The translations under genes were made by a program, and so were the position numbers. DNA of 64,000 nt from Marispirochaeta sp963667435 (lineage in GTDB: Bacteria; Spirochaetota; Spirochaetia; JC444; Marispirochaetaceae): NCBI GenBank assembly GCA_963667435.1, contig OY763414.1, positions 4,402,001-4,466,000 on the forward strand. The letters are read 5' to 3'. Positions 25,466-34,997 of this stretch are shown in pieces. Positions within the stretch are counted from its first letter, which is position 1, and each line of letters starts with the position of its first letter. The notes under the pieces are model-generated. The model was given only the letters and a program-made list of their open reading frames with translations. It ran no database searches and had not been told where the DNA came from.

Positions 25466-27538
25466 ATGATACAAGACGATAATGCAATTGACAGGATGTT
25501 CAAAGCAGCTGTTTATAAACTTCTTGAAATTAAGGACAGCGACATCCGACTGCTTACCCTCCTGCAGGGTAAAACCGCAGTAGACAGAGGTATTCACATC
25601 GGAGGTGCATTTTCTGCAACGATTCCGCTGGTATCACTCTATTACAGCGGGGCAATGAACTTTGATGTGGAGAACCCCACAGCAGCAGGTCAGGACCTTT
25701 TTGTTCTCAGTAAAGGTCATGCGATTGCTGCTCTCGCTTCAATCTATGCCGATCTGGGATACTTTCCCGAGGATGTACTTAAGAACAGTCGTTCTGGAGA
25801 CAGCATTCTCAACGGGCACCCCGGCTCAATTCTCCCGGGTATACATACCGCTACTGGTCCCCTGGGACAGGGCATCTGTGTGGCTGAGGGATTCGCCCTG
25901 GCTGCAGAATGCGGTGAAGCTGCTGATGTCTTCTGCCTTACCGGTGACGGTGAACTTCAGGAAGGTGTTGTGTGGGAAGCGGTAATGTATGCAGGTGCCA
26001 AGAGGCTTGAAAACCTCTGTGTCATGATCGATAAGAATGAAGGTCAGCTGGACAGTACCAAGGGACTATCCTATCCCATGAATAATGTGGATGAAGCCTT
26101 TGAAAGCTTCGGCTGGAAGATAATCAATGTAGATGCCACCCGGTATGAAACTGTTGTGGAAGGGCTGAGAGAGTTCAAGTATGGTGATCGTGACGGTCGG
26201 CCTACTCTGATTGTATGTAACGGTCGCAAGGGCTGGGGTGGTATCTCCAGTTTCATGGGCGGACATAAGGTTGATTTTCCTGATGCCATTGCAGATCAGG
26301 AAATGGCCATGCAGGAAGCCCGTCGGGCACGGCGGGTGAAAGATCTCGAAAACCTTGCCGCTTCAGTTGCCAACAAGGAAGAGCAGGAAGAGTTCCGGGC
26401 GTATGTCGGCGCACTTGGCGCTGGTATGAATCTGGATGTTTCCTTCTCCAAATCCGGAGAGCTTAAGGTTGCTCCGGGAAAACGCACCGTCAAGTTAAAA
26501 AAAGCCTCAAAACGGGACAAGAAGATCAACTGGAATCCCTCCAGTCTTCCCGGCTATGACCTCGGCGCAAGTGTTTCGGCTCAGGATGTAGTCAAGGAAT
26601 CCATGAAAGTTTTTGCGTTGGATCAGCGAGTGATGTCCGTGGACTCCGATCTTGCGGTAATCAGCAGTCTTGAAGCCGGTGTCGGATATGTGGACTCCCA
26701 CCGGGCAATAAATGTGGGAATCGCCGAAGCCAATATGATGTGTGTCGGTGAGTCTTTTGCAGCCATGGGATATAATGCCTGGGTAAGCACATTCTGTCCT
26801 TTCTTCGACTGGAAAGTTCTGCGCAGAATTGCCGTGAGCCACGAAGAGCGTCTTGAAGCTGGAAAAAAAGAGGGGTGGCTTGCTGAAGGACACGGCCTGG
26901 ACCTTACTTTCCTGGCAACGGCTCCAAACCTGGAGACAAAAACCAACGGTGCAACCCATATGGGTAATGATGATTCCATTGTTTATGAGGGAATCGCCCA
27001 TCTGAAGATTATTGATGCCTGCTGCCCCAACCAGCTTCTTTCAATCATGAAATGGATTATGGCAGGAAACAAAGGGCTCATCTATCTGCGTATACTCCGA
27101 TCCGGAACCCCTGCTATTTACAGTAAGGATTACAAATTTGAGTTTGGAAAGGCTGCAACCTTCGGAGAAACCAAAGATCCCGATGTATATGTTGTCAGCT
27201 CCGGGCGCGGCGTATATGAGGCCATGAAGGCAGCAGAAATGGCAAGCGGTGTTAAAACCGCAATTGTTGATATGTCTACCATTGATGATGAGATGATAAG
27301 CATGCTTCACGACAGTGGTAAAAAGGTAATCGTTGCAGAGCAGAACAACGGATACATCTGGCGGAATATGCAGAAGTCTCTGTTCAGTAAAAAATCCATC
27401 AACACTGAAAACTTTACTGCGGTGAATACCTTGAGAGAAACCGGTGAAGTTCGCTTTGTACACTCCGCAACCTACGAACAGCTCCTGGAGAAGTACGGAC
27501 TTTCTCCTGTTCAGTTAGCTGAACTGATTAAAAAATAG
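25466..27538 (+). CDS. tkt: transketolase
   Basis: 690-residue full-length transketolase, moving two-carbon units between sugar phosphates in the non-oxidative pentose phosphate pathway, with thiamine diphosphate and a divalent metal. Seen in order: LSKGHAIAALASIY (active-site His), TATGPLGQGICVAEG, the ThDP motif GDGELQEGVVWEA with the downstream Asn/Asp (IDKNEGQLD), the catalytic Glu in NVGIAEANMMCVGE, and STFCPFFDW. It is the single-chain form, not the split type. GAGAGGACC gives the RBS. A clear terminator follows, so it is probably monocistronic. Confidence 0.96.
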   Translation: MIQDDNAIDRMFKAAVYKLLEIKDSDIRLLTLLQGKTAVDRGIHIGGAFSATIPLVSLYYSGAMNFDVENPTAAGQDLFVLSKGHAIAALASIYADLGYFPEDVLKNSRSGDSILNGHPGSILPGIHTATGPLGQGICVAEGFALAAECGEAADVFCLTGDGELQEGVVWEAVMYAGAKRLENLCVMIDKNEGQLDSTKGLSYPMNNVDEAFESFGWKIINVDATRYETVVEGLREFKYGDRDGRPTLIVCNGRKGWGGISSFMGGHKVDFPDAIADQEMAMQEARRARRVKDLENLAASVANKEEQEEFRAYVGALGAGMNLDVSFSKSGELKVAPGKRTVKLKKASKRDKKINWNPSSLPGYDLGASVSAQDVVKESMKVFALDQRVMSVDSDLAVISSLEAGVGYVDSHRAINVGIAEANMMCVGESFAAMGYNAWVSTFCPFFDWKVLRRIAVSHEERLEAGKKEGWLAEGHGLDLTFLATAPNLETKTNGATHMGNDDSIVYEGIAHLKIIDACCPNQLLSIMKWIMAGNKGLIYLRILRSGTPAIYSKDYKFEFGKAATFGETKDPDVYVVSSGRGVYEAMKAAEMASGVKTAIVDMSTIDDEMISMLHDSGKKVIVAEQNNGYIWRNMQKSLFSKKSINTENFTAVNTLRETGEVRFVHSATYEQLLEKYGLSPVQLAELIKK

Positions 27539-27566
27539 AAGATTGTTTCTGGAATATCTAAGGCCG

Positions 27567-27595
27567 GCCGCCCGTGTTACGGGCGGCATTTTTTT
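27567..27595 (+). terminator. rho-independent terminator after transketolase
   Basis: GCCGCCCGT (27567-27575) pairs with ACGGGCGGC (27579-27587), loop of 3, followed by A and seven T. The strongest intrinsic terminator in the window. Confidence 0.95.
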
Positions 27596-27648
27596 GTAAC
27601 AGTCTTTGCCGTGTTCGTTGTTAAAGTTGTTATGAGGATGATATTTCC

Positions 27649-28284
27649 ATGAAGCATTTTCTTCTTTGGTTATTTTTTTTACTGCTCTTTGTTTCCTGCA
27701 CGTTTGATTCCATGGGCAGGAAGATCAACAGGTATGATTCTCCGTCAGCAGCATTGCTAATTATGGATGTGCAGGAAGATTTTACCGGCCCTGAAGCCAA
27801 AATGCCTGTGGATTCTGTGCAGGCAGAATTGATGATTGAAAATCTGAATACAATTATTAATAGCGGAGCTTCTCCCCGGTTCCACATAATCTATATACAG
27901 AATGTCTTTCCCCGAAATGATATTATTGCCAATTTTTTCAGGCATAATGCAGCAGTGGAAGGGCATCAAGGTATAAGTTTTGATGAACGTCTCCTGCAGA
28001 TAGAAGCCCCGGTTTTTAGAAAATCAGTGCCTGATGCTTTCTCTAATACTGACTTCGAGAAATATCTTATAAAAAACAGAATAGATACGTTATACCTGAC
28101 TGGTGTGTTTGCTGATCAATGTGTTTTCTGGACTGCGAAATCTGCATTGAACAGGGGCTATTCGGTTAACTATATCATTGATGCAGTGGCTTCGGGAAAA
28201 CCAAAAAAAGTTGATAAAGTGGCAGATGAAATCAGCAGGGCAGGTGCCGATCTTCTTTATACAATTGATTTGAAGAAACCATAG
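27649..28284 (+). CDS. isochorismatase-like cysteine hydrolase, lipoprotein
   Basis: 211-residue protein with the cysteine-hydrolase (isochorismatase/nicotinamidase) fold. The catalytic triad is intact: Asp in LLIMDVQEDF, Lys in FRKSVPDAF and Cys in VFADQCVFWTA. Unusually, it carries a lipoprotein signal peptide, MKHFLLWLFFLLLFVSC, so the enzyme should be anchored outside the inner membrane, while most relatives are cytoplasmic. Nicotinamide, pyrazinamide-type amides or other amides are possible substrates. It stands between a terminator and a convergent cupin gene. Confidence 0.85.
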   Translation: MKHFLLWLFFLLLFVSCTFDSMGRKINRYDSPSAALLIMDVQEDFTGPEAKMPVDSVQAELMIENLNTIINSGASPRFHIIYIQNVFPRNDIIANFFRHNAAVEGHQGISFDERLLQIEAPVFRKSVPDAFSNTDFEKYLIKNRIDTLYLTGVFADQCVFWTAKSALNRGYSVNYIIDAVASGKPKKVDKVADEISRAGADLLYTIDLKKP

Positions 28285-28290
28285 TTCATT

Positions 28291-28635
28291 TCAGGTTTGA
28301 TGCACGTATGTATCTTCCGGCGAGCTGTTGGTTTTCACCATTAATGCTGTTAGGGGAGGACAGCCTTCGGGAACAATAAAGGTGTGTTCTATTCCCGGAG
28401 GAATTAGAATGCTGACTCCCGGGGATAACCGTGTTATTGAATCTCCCTTTTGAATCTCTCCTTCCCCGCTGATCACAAAGAAAAACTCTGTTTTCACTTT
28501 GTGAAAATGAGCATATTTGCCGCTGTGAAACCTTACCTTCTGGATTTCTGTTCCCGGTGAGTTAAGCAGTGCAGCTTCCGCAAGAATTGAGGTTTCATAG
28601 CCTTCTTTCATAATCCAGTTGTCATTCTTGCTCAT
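28291..28635 (-). CDS. cupin-domain protein
   Basis: 114-residue single-domain cupin. The two cupin motifs are present: RFHSGKYAHFHKVKTEFFFVISGEG (His pair and Glu of motif 1) and SILIPPGIEHTFIVPEG (motif 2 His), so a metal site is likely. Such small cupins act as sugar isomerases, dioxygenases or ligand sensors; nothing here selects among them. It is convergent with the cysteine hydrolase gene, with a 6-base gap. A GAGGGAGCC RBS precedes the ATG. Confidence 0.85.
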   Translation of the reverse strand: MSKNDNWIMKEGYETSILAEAALLNSPGTEIQKVRFHSGKYAHFHKVKTEFFFVISGEGEIQKGDSITRLSPGVSILIPPGIEHTFIVPEGCPPLTALMVKTNSSPEDTYVHQT

Positions 28636-28767
28636 ATTAAGGCTCCCTCCGGAAATTTATGCGGTGAGTTGAGCTTAGCATTAATACTGATATGGATAAA
28701 CTTCTCAATATCTGTAATTTGACTTGTGATTAGAGATTACCTACGCTTTACAGCAGGGAATCCGCGA

Positions 28768-30186
28768 ATGAAAACCAGCAAACTTGAAAGACAACTGGAG
28801 CTTGAAAAACTGATCGCAGAAGTGGCTCAGAAGTTTGTAATGGTTCAGGAAGTTACAGATGCGATCAATGAAACTCTGGAGAGAATAGGTCTCTTCTGTA
28901 ATGCAGGAAGAGCCTATCTTTTTGAGTTTGACACCGATCATCAGGTAATGAACAATACCTTTGAATGGTGCAGTGATGGTGTGGAGCCTGAAATAGCAAA
29001 CCAACAAGGTATTTCTTCTTCTCGTTTCCCCTATTTGATACAGCAACTGCAACAGGGGAAAATACTTGATATCCATGATGTATCAGACCTTGGACCGGAA
29101 GCCTCCGCAGAAAAAGAGTTTCTAGAATCCCGGGATATCCTCTCTGTACTGGTGCTGCCTCTGAATATATCTGGGGAATTACTGGGGTTTATTGGTTTTG
29201 ACAATACCAGCACCCTCGGAAAATGGTCCCGGGCGGACACAACCATTCTAAAAGTGGCGAGCGAGCTTTTCAGTAATGCTTTTGCTAGGATGAGGTCGGA
29301 GCAGAAGCTGAAAGAAACCAATATCAGTCTTGCAAATACTGTTGAAGAGCTGAAAAAAGCGCAGAGTCAAATGGTACGGCAGGAGCAGATGGTTGCCATC
29401 GGTCAGATTGCCGCCGGTGTTGCTCATGAAATCAATAATCCGCTGGCCTTTATTCTCAGCAATCATACAGTTTTAAAGGATTATACCTCGGAATTTCTTG
29501 CAACACTGGACAGTTGCGGGAAATATTCCACTGAAGTGCTTTCGGAAACTACAGCAGGCGGAATAAAGGAGAACTTGGGAAAAATTACAGATCTGCTGCA
29601 ATCTCCGAAGCTTGAATTCATTCGGGATGATATTTCTGAGCTGATGGATTCGGTTGAAATAGGTATTAACCGGGTACGGAAGATTGTCGACGGGCTGCGC
29701 TATTTTTCTCATACCGGAGACGAAGGAGGGACGTTTTCATACGACATTGTTGAAGGTATAGAGAATACTTTAACTGTTGCCGGAAGCCGTCTTAAGGGTA
29801 AGGTGGAGGTTAACAGGATTCTTGAGGCTGATATTCCCAGAATCAACTGTCGGGGAAGTCAGATAAATCAGGTCCTTCTGAATATTATCATGAATGCTGT
29901 TGACGCCTTTGAGGGGCATGAGGATCACAACCCGACAATTAGTATAAGGGTTAAGGCTGAAGGGGAAAAAATTATCTGCATTATTGAAGATAACGGATGC
30001 GGAATGGATGAGATGACTGCTCGGCGGGTTTTTGACCCTTTCTTTACTAAAAAGCCTATAGGTAAGGGTACCGGACTGGGGATGAGTATCGCCAACGATC
30101 TGGTACGGCAAAACGGCGGGGAGATCAGACTTGAGACGAACCCGGGTGAAGGGTCGCGATTCAGTCTGGTTTTCCCGGTTGAATAA
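28768..30186 (+). CDS. GAF-domain sensor histidine kinase
   Basis: 472-residue soluble kinase. ATG 28768 is preferred (AGGGAA 8 bases upstream) over GTG 28726, which lacks an RBS. A GAF domain (about 15-185) has no membrane helix, implying a cytoplasmic ligand or redox signal. A short coiled-coil linker leads to the H-box MVAIGQIAAGVAHEINNP, then N-box LLNIIMNAVDAF, G1 DNGCGMD, F-box FDPFFTKKPIG and G2 GKGTGLGMSIA. This NtrB-like HisKA/HATPase arrangement is common. It is followed 30 bases later by the HDOD response regulator, its likely partner. Confidence 0.92.
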   Translation: MKTSKLERQLELEKLIAEVAQKFVMVQEVTDAINETLERIGLFCNAGRAYLFEFDTDHQVMNNTFEWCSDGVEPEIANQQGISSSRFPYLIQQLQQGKILDIHDVSDLGPEASAEKEFLESRDILSVLVLPLNISGELLGFIGFDNTSTLGKWSRADTTILKVASELFSNAFARMRSEQKLKETNISLANTVEELKKAQSQMVRQEQMVAIGQIAAGVAHEINNPLAFILSNHTVLKDYTSEFLATLDSCGKYSTEVLSETTAGGIKENLGKITDLLQSPKLEFIRDDISELMDSVEIGINRVRKIVDGLRYFSHTGDEGGTFSYDIVEGIENTLTVAGSRLKGKVEVNRILEADIPRINCRGSQINQVLLNIIMNAVDAFEGHEDHNPTISIRVKAEGEKIICIIEDNGCGMDEMTARRVFDPFFTKKPIGKGTGLGMSIANDLVRQNGGEIRLETNPGEGSRFSLVFPVE

Positions 30187-30216
30187 AGAGACCTGAAGAA
30201 GAGACTGGAGAACCAT

Positions 30217-31383
30217 ATGAGCTGGAAGATTATTTTTGTAGATGATGAGCAGATGATTCTGCGTGCCATCCGGCGGGTATTATTCCGCAGTTCTTATGAA
30301 TGCAGTTATTTCGAAAGTGGTCAGGAAGCTCTCGATTACATGCGGGAAAACGGCGCAGTGGATATGGTTATTACCGATATGATGATGCCCGGCATGGATG
30401 GGCTCGAGCTGCTTCAGCAGGTTAGAAAAATTTGTCCTGCAGCCTTTCGGGGAATGTTGAGCGGTTATTCGGATAATCGAAGGGTTACCTATGCAATTAT
30501 TGAAAACCTGCTTCAATTTTATATACACAAGCCGTGGCAGAATGATGAGCTGCTTCAGGATATAGAACGGCTGCTGACAATTAAAGAACGAATGTCAGAC
30601 AGGTATCTTAACGGGAAAATGGATGAGCTTGGAAGTCTGCCTACTTTGCCTAAGCTGCATCAGGAAATCTCAAAAATGATAAGGGAAGAAGCCTCGGTGG
30701 ATGATATCGTGGCACAGATAAACAGGGATTTTGTAGTATCTGCCAATATTCTGCGTATAGCCAACAGGGCCCATTACGGCTGCAATGCCAGTTCCATTAA
30801 GCAGGCGATTATGATGATAGGCCTGTTGAATGTACAGCAGATTATTATTGCAACTGATGTGTTTAAAGCAAATGCCGAACTGCTGGAAAAACTCCGACTC
30901 TGGGAACACGCGTTTCTGACCAACCGTATTGTCAAGTATCTGTTTTCTCAAAATGACACCCTTAAACTGACTCCCGAATTGGGTTCCGCTGGACTTCTGC
31001 ATACAATCGGTCTGATCCTGCTTATGAGTAAATTGGGTAATGGATATGAAAAAGTCCTGGATGCCAGGAAAAGGAATCCTGATCGGGATATTACAGAAAT
31101 AGAACGGGAACTTCTGGGCTATGACCATACGGAAGCCGGAGGTTTTCTGCTTAACTGGTGGGGCATGCCGATCCCATATATTGAAAGCGCTCTAAATTAC
31201 CGGCTGCTGTCTGAATGCACCTGCATGAAGCCCAGGTTTGTCTACATTGTATATGCAGCGTCTCATATAGCCTGGAAAGCCCTGGGCATAGATTTTTTTG
31301 TCCATAAGCTTGAGGATTCCTTCCTTGCGGAAATCGGTCTTGATAAAAAGATGATCGAGAGACTGATACAGGAATTCTGCTGA
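30217..31383 (+). CDS. response regulator with HDOD output domain
   Basis: 388 residues. The receiver domain has the acidic pair in FVDDEQ, phospho-acceptor Asp in MVITDMMMPGMDG and Lys in YIHKPWQ. After a short linker comes an HDOD domain (about 135-340) with LPTLPKLHQEISKMI, the typical opening, and SANILRIANRAHYG. HDOD lacks catalytic HD pairs and acts as a signalling or scaffold module in chemotaxis, motility and c-di-GMP pathways. Paired with the GAF kinase immediately upstream. Confidence 0.92.
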   Translation: MSWKIIFVDDEQMILRAIRRVLFRSSYECSYFESGQEALDYMRENGAVDMVITDMMMPGMDGLELLQQVRKICPAAFRGMLSGYSDNRRVTYAIIENLLQFYIHKPWQNDELLQDIERLLTIKERMSDRYLNGKMDELGSLPTLPKLHQEISKMIREEASVDDIVAQINRDFVVSANILRIANRAHYGCNASSIKQAIMMIGLLNVQQIIIATDVFKANAELLEKLRLWEHAFLTNRIVKYLFSQNDTLKLTPELGSAGLLHTIGLILLMSKLGNGYEKVLDARKRNPDRDITEIERELLGYDHTEAGGFLLNWWGMPIPYIESALNYRLLSECTCMKPRFVYIVYAASHIAWKALGIDFFVHKLEDSFLAEIGLDKKMIERLIQEFC

Positions 31384-31472
31384 GTAATTTTCTTCAGCCT
31401 GTTGTTCTCTTCAGTAAGCAATATCCTTTCTGACGCCGATGTTTAATATGAAAAAGGAGAAGTGTACTCGTT

Positions 31473-32228
31473 ATGAAACAAGGATTCAGGGGAATTAAAT
31501 TATCAGGTCACAAACCTGTTATCGGTTTCGGTGTCTGTCTTGGAAGTGTGCGTATAGCCGAGATGGTCGGACGTACTCGATTTGATTACGCCATGGTTGA
31601 TATGCAGCATGGACATTTTGATAAATATGAAGCAACCAGCGCAATCCGCAGCCTTGTTAGGTCGGGAGGACCGGTTCCTCTCGGACGGGTTGCCAATAAC
31701 GATTCGGGGTCCATCAATAATCTGCTGGATGCAGGTGCCGCCGGTATCATTATACCAATGGTTGAAAGCCGGGAAGAGGCCGAACGGGCAGTCAGAGGCG
31801 TGTATTATCCTCCCATCGGCATGAGGTCAAAAAGCAGCCCCGCAGGCGTGTTTTACGGTGATGAATACTTCGATGTTATTAACGAACAGGTCCAGGCTGT
31901 GATGATGATAGAGACTGCCGAAGCCGCGGCAAAGTCCGGAGAAATCCTTTCTGTTTCCGGTGTTACTGCCTGTCTGATAGGGGCTGGAGATCTTCGTTTC
32001 TCCATGAAAAGAACAGGACGGGAAGCTGATTTTGAGGATGCAGTGGAAACAGTTATAAAAGCCGCTAAAAAAAATAAAATAGCCATGGGAATAAGTGTAA
32101 GCAATCCTGCTGATATTGAACGGTGGAGCAATGAAGGGGTGGACTTTTTTCTGTTGTCCCATGATATGGGCCTTATGAATAAAGCCTTGAAAGAGTACCA
32201 GCAGCTCTTTCTCGGATCGGAAGGATAA
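31473..32228 (+). CDS. HpcH/HpaI-family aldolase
   Basis: 251-residue class II, metal-dependent aldolase of the HpaI family, cleaving or forming 2-keto-3-deoxy acids to give pyruvate and an aldehyde. Family features: FDYAMVDMQHGHFD (active-site His), PLGRVANNDSGSINNLLDAGAAGIIIPMVES, the metal Glu in VMMIETAEAA and LIGAGDLRFSM. AAAAGGAGAAG provides the RBS. It is 6 bases upstream of the FGGY kinase, so a sugar is probably phosphorylated and the product cleaved or a related acid degraded; the exact sugar is unknown. Confidence 0.93.
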   Translation: MKQGFRGIKLSGHKPVIGFGVCLGSVRIAEMVGRTRFDYAMVDMQHGHFDKYEATSAIRSLVRSGGPVPLGRVANNDSGSINNLLDAGAAGIIIPMVESREEAERAVRGVYYPPIGMRSKSSPAGVFYGDEYFDVINEQVQAVMMIETAEAAAKSGEILSVSGVTACLIGAGDLRFSMKRTGREADFEDAVETVIKAAKKNKIAMGISVSNPADIERWSNEGVDFFLLSHDMGLMNKALKEYQQLFLGSEG

Positions 32229-32234
32229 TTTCCG

Positions 32235-33725
32235 ATGAATGATGCTGACTGTATACTGAGCATAGACTTGGGAACCAGTTCCTGCAAGCTTGCCCTGGTG
32301 GACTCTTCCGGCTCAACACTTGCAGCAGTGTCGGAGGGGTATCCCACCTGGTCTGAAAAAGCCGGATGGGCCGAGCAGGATCCTGAAGACTGGCTTCAGG
32401 CTGTTTCAAAAGCTGCCGGCAGTCTGCTGAGGGAAACGGCAATAGATGCAGGTCGGATTGCTGCACTCATTCCTACCTGTGCTGCCCATATCGGCGTACT
32501 CACTGATGACAGCGGCCGCGGTCTGCGACGAGCTCTTCTCTGGAGCGATCAGCGTTCTTCCATGGAAGTCGAGGAGCTGAAGCAGAGATCCGGTGATTTT
32601 ATCTTTGAAAAAACCTGCAATCAGGTTGCACCTACCTGGACTCTGCCGCATTTTCTCTGGATACAACGGAATGACCCTGAGGTTTTGTCCCGGGTGAAGA
32701 GAGTGACCTTTAGCAAGGATTATCTGATTCATCACCTTACCGGAGCCTGGACTACTGATTTCTCCACTGCGGTCTCTTCCATGCTGTGTGATACCATATC
32801 AGCGAACTGGTCCGAAGAACTGGTTCATTTGGCGGGTCTGAATATAGAGCTGATGCCCCGGATAACTCCACCCGACGAGATTGTCGGTGTTCTGCACGCC
32901 CGGGGTGCCGCAATGCTCGGACTGAGAGAAGGAACTCCCGTCTTAAGCGGAGCCCTGGACAGTGCCATGGAAACCTGGGGTGCCGGGGCACGCCGGCCGG
33001 GAGACTATGTCATACGTATAGGAACCGCCGGGGGAATTCATATTATTAAACAGAATCCCGACCCGGTACGGGGACTGCTGACCTATCCATATCTGACTGA
33101 CAATCTATGGTACTCCCAGGCTGGCACAAACTCTGCTGGTTCAGCAATTAACTGGGCAATGGCAACGGCAGGTCTGGAGCGAAATACGCAGGGATATGCC
33201 GAACTGGAGGATCTTGCATCAAATGCACCTCCCGGTTGTGAAGCTCTGTTCTTTCATCCCTATCTGTCCGGCGAACGGACACCTTACTGGAACCCTGATT
33301 TGCGGGGAACCTTCACAGGGATTTCATTTCGCCATGGTAAAGCTCACTTTGCCCGGGCGGTGCTGGAAGGGGTAGCCTTTTCTCTATTCGATGCACTTTC
33401 CGCATTGGGGAGTACGGAAAATTTGCCGGAAAAAGTTCTTGTTGTCGGCGGTGGAGGCTCAAATAAAGTTTTAATGAAAATTCTCAGCAGTCTGCTTAAC
33501 CGGGAACTTCAGACTGTTCCGGGGGTGGATTCCTGCTATGGTGCAGCTGTGTTCGGCTTGAAGTCCATGGGGCAGGAAGCAGCAGGAACAGCTATGAATG
33601 GAACATTATATATTCCTGAAGCTGATTTAATCAGAATATACAGGGAAAGCTATGATAATTATACAGCATATGCAAAATCACTCTGTGCTCTGTATCAGCC
33701 GCGGATTGCAGGCGGGGAAATATAA
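32235..33725 (+). CDS. FGGY-family carbohydrate kinase (xylulokinase-like)
   Basis: 496-residue cytoplasmic sugar kinase. It opens with the phosphate-1 loop LSIDLGTSSCKLALVD, then YPTWSEKAGWAEQDPEDWLQA, a xylulokinase-like region. The nucleotide-binding lobe shows IGTAGGIHI, YLSGERTPYWNP and VVGGGGSNKVLMKILSSLLNR. Substrate range in this family covers xylulose, ribulose, gluconate, glycerol and others, and similarity by eye is highest to xylulokinases. It forms an operon with the aldolase and ends at a convergent terminator. Confidence 0.92.
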   Translation: MNDADCILSIDLGTSSCKLALVDSSGSTLAAVSEGYPTWSEKAGWAEQDPEDWLQAVSKAAGSLLRETAIDAGRIAALIPTCAAHIGVLTDDSGRGLRRALLWSDQRSSMEVEELKQRSGDFIFEKTCNQVAPTWTLPHFLWIQRNDPEVLSRVKRVTFSKDYLIHHLTGAWTTDFSTAVSSMLCDTISANWSEELVHLAGLNIELMPRITPPDEIVGVLHARGAAMLGLREGTPVLSGALDSAMETWGAGARRPGDYVIRIGTAGGIHIIKQNPDPVRGLLTYPYLTDNLWYSQAGTNSAGSAINWAMATAGLERNTQGYAELEDLASNAPPGCEALFFHPYLSGERTPYWNPDLRGTFTGISFRHGKAHFARAVLEGVAFSLFDALSALGSTENLPEKVLVVGGGGSNKVLMKILSSLLNRELQTVPGVDSCYGAAVFGLKSMGQEAAGTAMNGTLYIPEADLIRIYRESYDNYTAYAKSLCALYQPRIAGGEI

Positions 33726-33731
33726 ATTATC

Positions 33732-33763
33732 CGTCACCCGGCAGGTTCCTTCTCCGGGTGACG
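33732..33763. terminator. bidirectional hairpin between FGGY kinase and DUF362 genes
   Basis: CGTCACCCGG (33732-33741) and CCGGGTGACG (33754-33763) form a perfect 10-bp stem with a 12-base loop between two convergent genes. Confidence 0.75.
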
Positions 33764-33778
33764 AAATGCAGGTACGGC

Positions 33779-34915
33779 TTACAATGAATATTCTTTTTTC
33801 AGGTAATCAATCATCCGTTCTCTGGAAGGAGGGCATCCTTTAAGTGATTTGTTCTCACCTGTAACAGTGCAGATGCCGATACCCCGTTTATCGCCTGGAA
33901 GCTTAACACCCTGAAAATCCTGACCGATGCAGAGGCCGGGAGAGCTTACGTTAACAAAATCAGGATACTCTTCCTGCAGTGCCCTTAACGCGGAAGCAAG
34001 GTTGCCGAAACAGGATGAGCAGGCGGACTGCTGATCAACCAGAGAATCGATCCAGGTCTTCACTTCCGATTTTTCCTTCCGTGCGGCACTTGTTTCTACT
34101 GTTGCGCCGTCAAGATTGATAATATCTTCATCCGAAATATGACCGGTACCAATACCGAGCTGCTCTGCAAGGCCCACATACTGGACATCTACATCGGTCA
34201 TGCCTAAAAGCTTACATGCATAGCTGTCCATGGCTACAGGATCTCTTCCCACCAGGAGAAGATCCCGTTTTTCGGGGCTTCCGCCTTCCTCCCAGTAGGG
34301 ATCGGGGTTGAGACCATCAACCAGGGCAAAAGCCGGCTTGATGATGGTGTTTACCACTGCGACAGGCTTATGTACGCCTAAGCGGTGATAGCGTCGTTTT
34401 TCAGAATCCGGGATACAGCCTTTCATATTCTTCAGCGCACAGGTCATATGGGTCTGGCCGTGGCCTTTTACAAGAGGCATGTTTATGAGACTTCCGCCGT
34501 TGAACTCAAGATCCGCAATGGTTCTACAGATTTCAAAGGTTCCCGCTGGAGTTTCAACTTCAACCGAGTCATCTTTCTGCAGATCGATAAGGGGAATATT
34601 GTATCGTTTACTCAAGTCGGTATATCCGCAGGTTTTAAAGGCTCTAACAGTGGAATCTCCAACCCAGGATCCTTCGGAAATGGCAAGGTTTTTAAAGCCC
34701 TTATCCAGCAGCCACTCAATAAGGCCTGCAACAATTTCGGGTGTGGTTGTTGCCCCTGATGAAGCAGGCTTTCCGACAACCAGATTGGGCTTCAGCAGCA
34801 CCGGAGCCTCGGGCATACCCAGCCAGTCATCGGCGCCGGCAGCATTCAGGAGTGCTGCGATATCTTCACTCAGTCTCTTTCTGTCTGTGTTTGTCTTGGT
34901 CCAAATAGTACTCAT
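33779..34915 (-). CDS. DUF362 domain-containing protein
   Basis: 378-residue protein of the DUF362 family. The characteristic middle section is seen: VLLKPNLVVGKPASSGATTTPE, EGSWVGDSTVRAF, LINMPLVKGHGQTHMTCALKNMKG and RDPVAMDSYACKLLGM. No ferredoxin domain is fused, but the C-terminal region has four cysteines (QQSACSSCFG, LCIGQ, GICTV, KGCPPSRERM) that could hold a metal or Fe-S cluster. The family is not characterised biochemically in general. It is divergent from a lipoprotein gene and convergent with the kinase. Confidence 0.88.
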   Translation of the reverse strand: MSTIWTKTNTDRKRLSEDIAALLNAAGADDWLGMPEAPVLLKPNLVVGKPASSGATTTPEIVAGLIEWLLDKGFKNLAISEGSWVGDSTVRAFKTCGYTDLSKRYNIPLIDLQKDDSVEVETPAGTFEICRTIADLEFNGGSLINMPLVKGHGQTHMTCALKNMKGCIPDSEKRRYHRLGVHKPVAVVNTIIKPAFALVDGLNPDPYWEEGGSPEKRDLLLVGRDPVAMDSYACKLLGMTDVDVQYVGLAEQLGIGTGHISDEDIINLDGATVETSAARKEKSEVKTWIDSLVDQQSACSSCFGNLASALRALQEEYPDFVNVSSPGLCIGQDFQGVKLPGDKRGIGICTVTGENKSLKGCPPSRERMIDYLKKEYSL

Positions 34916-34997
34916 AGTTCCATACGGTATAGAATATTTCAGTTTTCCGCAATGAAATATGCTATATTGAAATGAGATTATTCACAGGAATATAGTT

